Assembly: GCA_021613375.1 (NCBI GenBank)
Contig: CM038715.1
Span: 1,750,001 to 1,814,000 of the forward strand
Reading direction: 5' to 3'
Origin: Megaleporinus macrocephalus
Lineage: Eukaryota; Chordata; Actinopteri; Characiformes; Anostomidae
DNA: 64,000 nucleotides
In this document: one piece after another, positions 59,768 to 64,000 of the stretch
Layout: the number at the start of each line of letters is the position of its first letter
Position numbering within the stretch: the first letter of the stretch is position 1
The notes under the pieces: model-generated
Seen by the model: only the letters and a program-made list of their open reading frames with translations
Databases searched by the model: none
What the model was told of the DNA's origin: nothing
Made by a program: the position numbers and the translations under genes

Positions 59768-60945
59768 ACTGCGTGTGGAATCTTCTACTAGTCAGTAGGT
59801 ACTAGATTAGAGTCAGTAGGTACTAGATTAGAGTCAGTAGGTACTAGATTAGAGTCAGTAGGTACTAGATTAGAGTCAGTACGTGCTGCTCGAGCGTCAG
59901 ACTAGTAGGTAGGTTCAGTAGGAGAGTTTTAGTAGCTACACAATCTCAGACGTACTACGTCCACCATATTACCAGCGTCCTGTGACGCAAGACGTCAGAC
60001 CACCACCGTAAAAGTCCTGCTATTCATTAAAAGCTCGTTTACTGACAGATTTAGATTTTTAGTGACTCTGATCTGAGTTTTTATCTGATTATGTATCAGA
60101 CGGTGTGGAGCTGTAGATCAGAGAAGATGAAACGGGAGGAATGTAATCATTGTTTATCTCAGCAGTAGCGCTAACTTCTGTAGCGGCAGTTCACTAGCAG
60201 TAGCTACGTACACACAGCCGACGTTCAGCTTTACACCGTTTATTTACTCCACTCTGAATTCATCTACGACTCCAGGTGAATCATGGGATACACAGTGTGC
60301 TGTGTTCACCTACATAAACATGGCTGCTGATTCAGGAGGTCATCCAGTACCGTTCACCTACTACTCAATACCTACTGAGTATTCAGACATACTAGCCACG
60401 CTCACCTACTGATTTACTACTGAGTATTCAGACATACTAGCCGCGCTCGCCTACTGATTTACTACTGAGTATTCAGACATACTAGCCGCGCTCGCCGACT
60501 GATTTACTACTGAGTATTCAGACATACTAGCCGCGCTCGCCTACTGATTTACTACTGAGTATTCAGACATACTAGCCGCGCTCGCCTACTGATTTACTAC
60601 TGAGTATTCAGACATACTAGCCACGCTCACCTACTGATTTACTACTGAGTATTCAGACATACTAGCCGCGCTCGCCTACTGATTTACTACTGAGTATTCA
60701 GACATACTAGCCGCGCTCGCCTACTGATTTACTACTGAGTATTCAGACATACTAGCCGCGCTCGCCTACTGATTTACTACTGAGTATTCAGACATACTAG
60801 CCACGCTCGCCTACTGATTTACTACTGAGTATTCAGACATACTAGCCGCGCTCGCCTACTGATTTACTACTGAGTATTCAGACATACTAGCCACGCTCGC
60901 CTACTGATTTCACTACTGAGTAAGTAGGAGATTTCGGACGCACCT
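59768..60945 (+). mobile_element. Family E, near-complete copy with 45-bp array
   Basis: The left end is a degenerate GCGTGTGGAATCTTCTAC. The right end is the complement of GGTGCGTCCGAAATCTCCTA. The terminal repeat is confirmed by 28560, which has GGTGCGTCTGAAATCTC at the other end of the family. The element sits inside family H, and the empty site is visible at about 58437. Confidence 0.75.
60375..60905. repeat. 45-bp minisatellite, about 12 units
   Basis: Same unit as at 47846-48688 but more uniform (mostly CCGCGCTCGC), consistent with a younger or more recently homogenised array. Confidence 0.95.
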
Positions 60946-61625
60946 TAAGTCACGGCTTTTTCCTGCCCACTGTAGCACACGACCGGTGGTTTAGCCAAAA
61001 CAATAGCCCGAGGCTTAAAAATCTGCTAGCATAAATGCTAATGTCTGGAGTATAAAGTGTAAATGGTAAAGGACTCGTTACAGAGTTGATAATAAAATAC
61101 TGTTTTGTGTGATTATATGACCAGAAACACATTAAAACTCCAGAGAATCAAAATAACCCACATTTTAAAACCACTTCACTGCTCCTAGATTAGCCTGTGT
61201 TGCATCATGGGATTGTCTTAGCGGCTGAGGAAGAGTTCGATGCTTCTTTAAAATCAGGTGTAAATAAGGTTCCTCAGTAGCAGCATGTTTAAGGTATGTA
61301 AGAATTGGGACAGTCTACATGTCGGGAGCGCATACTATGATGTAAAATGCTGCCTATGTAGGAGCTCAGTAGGATTTGAGACACAGCCAGTATCTATAAT
61401 ATGAAACCTTTGGTAAAGTGGGGACATTTGGCTGGTTCTCATTTGAGCACATGTTATTGTTATTTTCTTCATAAATCACATGTTTTGGAAAATCTAATAG
61501 AGCAGCAAATTTACCTTTTGGATACGGAGGTTAAGGTTAGGGTTAGCTGTAGGTCTAATATGATTTAGCTACAGTAATGCAAAGATCAATAGTAACCTAA
61601 AGATCACCTCACAGATATAAGACGA

Positions 61626-61627
<2 letters not shown>

Positions 61628-61660
<33 letters not shown>

Positions 61661-61679
61661 TGTGTGTCTGTGTGTGTGT
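61628..61679. repeat. (TG)n microsatellite
   Basis: About 50 bp of TG with two TC interruptions, next to a LINE fragment. Confidence 0.93.
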
Positions 61680-61689
61680 AGGATCTGTT

Positions 61690-62010
61690 GCAGAGTCTGG
61701 CTGTGAGGGTCCAAATGCTCCTCTACCTTTTTCAGATGGCAGAAGAAAGAACGCTTCATGTGAGGGGTGTGTAGGGTCGTCTACAATGCTGGTGGCCTTA
61801 TGGATGCAGGGCGTGGTGTAAAGGTCCGTGATGGGGGGAAAAAAGACCCCAATGATCTTTTCAGCCATCCTCACAATTTGCAGAAGGGTCTCGGAATTGA
61901 AGGTTGTGCAATTCCCAAACCAGCTGCTCAAGATGCCCTTTATCATGCCCCTGTAGAGGGTGGTGAGAATAGTGGTCATTAGGCGTGTAATTAGACCTGG
62001 AACGGAGCGG
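61690..62010 (-). pseudogene. Decayed LINE ORF2 C-terminal fragment
   Basis: The minus-strand frame contains LYRGMIKGILSSWFGNC, IVRMAEKIIGVFFPPITDLY and CIHKATSIVDDPTHPSHEAF, collinear with the LINE at 38687-39313 but with a short deletion and many substitutions. It is the same region just before the C-terminus. The catalytic core is missing. Confidence 0.8.
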
Positions 62011-62922
62011 CACAGCGAGACCCAGAAATAGTATTGGACTCGCAAACTGCTAGGAAAAAAAAATTAAATAAAAAAAGAATAAAGTTACTGTATTAACTGT
62101 ATTACTCTGTACACTTGTTTCAGTTTATATCAGTAATAAAAATAAACAAAGGATTTCATATAGACCACAGAGGTTGTTGATTTTAGTTTCTCTTGTTACA
62201 GGTTGTATGTGTCTGGTAACCAGAACACTGTATAAGAGAAAACACAACACATGCATGTATTCAACTGGAAAACGGAGATTAGTTTTATGCAAATCCATAA
62301 CAGCTGACTTCTCTTCATAAATAACTTATCTTACTATTACATATTGTAGAAAGACTGTTAAACGACCCAGCACACATTTACCCAATTACCCTATCAAAGT
62401 AAGATCCTAACTATAAATGCATCATCATCAGAGCCCAATAACTGATAAGTAACTGCCAAATTCGTGCCATGAAGTGTAAGCAATGCTTTATTGATGATGG
62501 TTGACCTTCTCACAGGCTGTGCTTCTTCCTTACCACCACCTCTTTACTTTTGATCATAATTATCAAACATTCAAGAGCTATTACGTCATGACCACCATGG
62601 CGTATAACAGTTATGTCATTAATCCTTACTATCAGTGATCAGGAAGCAGTTAATGGTGGTGCATTATTCTAAAAATGTTCTACGTGTGGTTCTTTTGCTC
62701 TGCATTTCAAAGAGAAATGTCCTACAGTTTAACACTACACTCTGCAGGAATATGTTGTTACTCTGATTTTCCATAATATCCCAAAAAAAATAAAAATATG
62801 ATGCAAAAACTGTACTGTAACTTAAGCTTAATTATGTATCGAACTGTTATTTTGAGTAGCAAGGGTATTCGGCCAGGTAAAGGATTATGCACTACCACTG
62901 CGTGAATGTTACCTCTCTCTGC
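62011..62922. other. Unclassified DNA
   Basis: Nothing recognisable. Confidence 0.45.
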
Positions 62923-62930
62923 ATTACAAC

Positions 62931-63791
62931 CAGTGGCGTAGGAACCGTGGGGGGAATGGGGGGACATGTCCCACCCAATATCAGAAACAGGTAGATTGGT
63001 CCCACACAAAAATAAAACCACAATAAAAAGCAGAAACTGTTTAAAAACTTTAATTTTAAAAGCGCGTTCTGTGTTTGTTGTTAGCAACGAGCTCTGGTTG
63101 TTAGCTGTTCTGAGTCTTTCACTTATATACTGCATACATATATACTGCCATATAAACGGCTTTAGTATAATGTGTTGTTATGGTAACAGACTAGGAGGGT
63201 TTGGGTTAGTAATGTTTATATTAACTTTAGTCAGAAAACACTCTGAAACGTAAAGTTACATTACTCTCTGACCACGCCCCAAACTGCAGACTGCTACTAC
63301 ACTACATACATAAAAATAATAAAATATAATAAATAAAATAAATTAATTAATGAATAAATAAAAGGACACCATCGTTAGAAGTGCTGTCAGTAGTGCAGTA
63401 TGTAATGTTCCAGAGGGTGCTATTTGGGACACAGCCTTACTGTCTAACACTAATGTTATTCTAGTCAGGAAACCTCAACATACATTGATTATTCTAATTT
63501 GAGTATTATACCACCAAAGAAAATACTTTTTCTTGGTTATATTTCTATACAATCCAGACATTGTATGTATAGTTTAAAAGTTTCTAACAGCAGTACCATG
63601 TAATGTGGAGTATCTAGTTTAGTGTGTAAAATGTTGTGTTTTGTTTATTTATTAGTAATTTACTGTAATTCCACAAATGTTGTTCTACGTCTCTTTACAT
63701 ACAGTGATTTACTACCTTACCTACAGTGGAATCAGCTCATAGATAATATTTATCTATGAGCTGATGTGTCAGACCCGCTCCTACACCCTTG
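62931..63791 (-). mobile_element. hAT-like family A, complete copy 4 (reverse)
   Basis: The ends are CAGTGGCGTAGGAACC (left) and the complement of CAAGGGTGTAGGAGCGG (right). The flanks are ATTACAAC (62923-62930) and ATTACAGC (63792-63799), an 8-bp duplication with one mismatch. Non-autonomous. Confidence 0.85.
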
Positions 63792-63799
63792 ATTACAGC

Positions 63800-64000
63800 G
63801 ATTGCATTATCAGTATCATCTGTTTCAGCCGACAAGTCTTAAATTACCTCCTCAAACTCAAAACAGACAGAGCAGACTCACTGAACACCTTCTAGTCCTT
63901 CTTCTCTCTCATTCTAAATGAGGACGCATGAGCAGTGATGCTTCTGCTCGACATATAAAAAGCCTTCTCTTCACCTCACTTCACTTCACAGGTGGAAGGG
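63800..64000. other. Unclassified DNA at window edge
   Basis: The last bases read like a pyrimidine-rich tract ending TTCACTTCACAG, a possible splice acceptor, with a TATAAAAAG sequence 45 bp earlier. Nothing can be confirmed without the next sequence. Confidence 0.3.

Larger units (their letters stand above)
59641..61388 (+). mobile_element. Family H, complete copy 2 with nested family E
   Basis: The left end GGGTCTGTCTCAAACTCTAG and right end (complement of GGCTGTGTCTCAAATCCTAC) form imperfect inverted repeats. Without the insert the element is about 560 bp. The superfamily is open. The interior holds no coding sequence. Confidence 0.7.

Overview
The window looks like non-coding DNA from a teleost fish, AT-rich and dominated by transposon copies and tandem repeats. 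An otophysan such as a characin is my guess from remembered repeat families and is not proven by the sequence. I see no bacterial-type operons, no tRNA or rRNA gene, no CRISPR array and no complete protein-coding host gene. The only host-gene candidate is one terminal-exon-like stretch on the minus strand (36922-37151). It has a good splice acceptor and 76 open codons, but I cannot name its product. The other coding remnants belong to transposons: a LINE reverse-transcriptase C-terminus (38687-39313), a second decayed LINE piece (61690-62010, minus), and two broken Tc1-type transposases (37934-38512 minus; 45541-48922 plus, split by two insertions).

Layout. 0.6-9.8 kb: hAT-like copies of families A, B and C, and a Tc1-type MITE. 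10-16 kb: mostly unclassified DNA, then a 1-kb all-purine tract with a ~0.27-kb higher-order period and a 1.5-kb array of 40/42-bp units. 17-27 kb: LINE tail, partial family C, two more family B copies, a hairpin-bearing repeat, a 498-bp inverted-repeat element, and a family A copy with a perfect 8-bp target duplication. 27-29.5 kb: family D and a piece of family E. 29.5-33.2 kb: one 3.7-kb element (F) with long terminal inverted repeats, filled by a ~15-bp satellite and three copies of a ~1-kb higher-order unit. 35-41 kb: an intact family B element inserted at the stop codon of the candidate exon, a Tc1 remnant, and a 5'-truncated LINE whose 3' UTR holds 1.25 kb of 16/21-bp repeats. 41.7-43.7 kb: a near-palindrome of families D and T around (TA)n. 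44 kb: a solo LTR with a perfect 5-bp duplication. 45.5-48.9 kb: a Tc1 element with two nested insertions. 50-54 kb: an AGTC-rich element, a 31-bp array, a nested family D copy and local duplications. 57-64 kb: families A, E and H, a LINE fragment and another family A copy.

Family letters A-H and T are local labels used only here. They were defined by comparing copies with each other by eye. Superfamily calls (hAT, Tc1/mariner, LINE, LTR) rest on target-duplication length, terminal sequence and recognisable transposase or reverse-transcriptase motifs.

The most striking general pattern is that at least five different mobile elements each carry their own tandem array inside their borders: 36 bp in family B, 45 bp in E, 15 bp in F, and 16/21 bp and 16 bp in two LINE 3' UTRs. 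The 31-bp array in G may be a sixth. The arrays produce many long but meaningless open frames.
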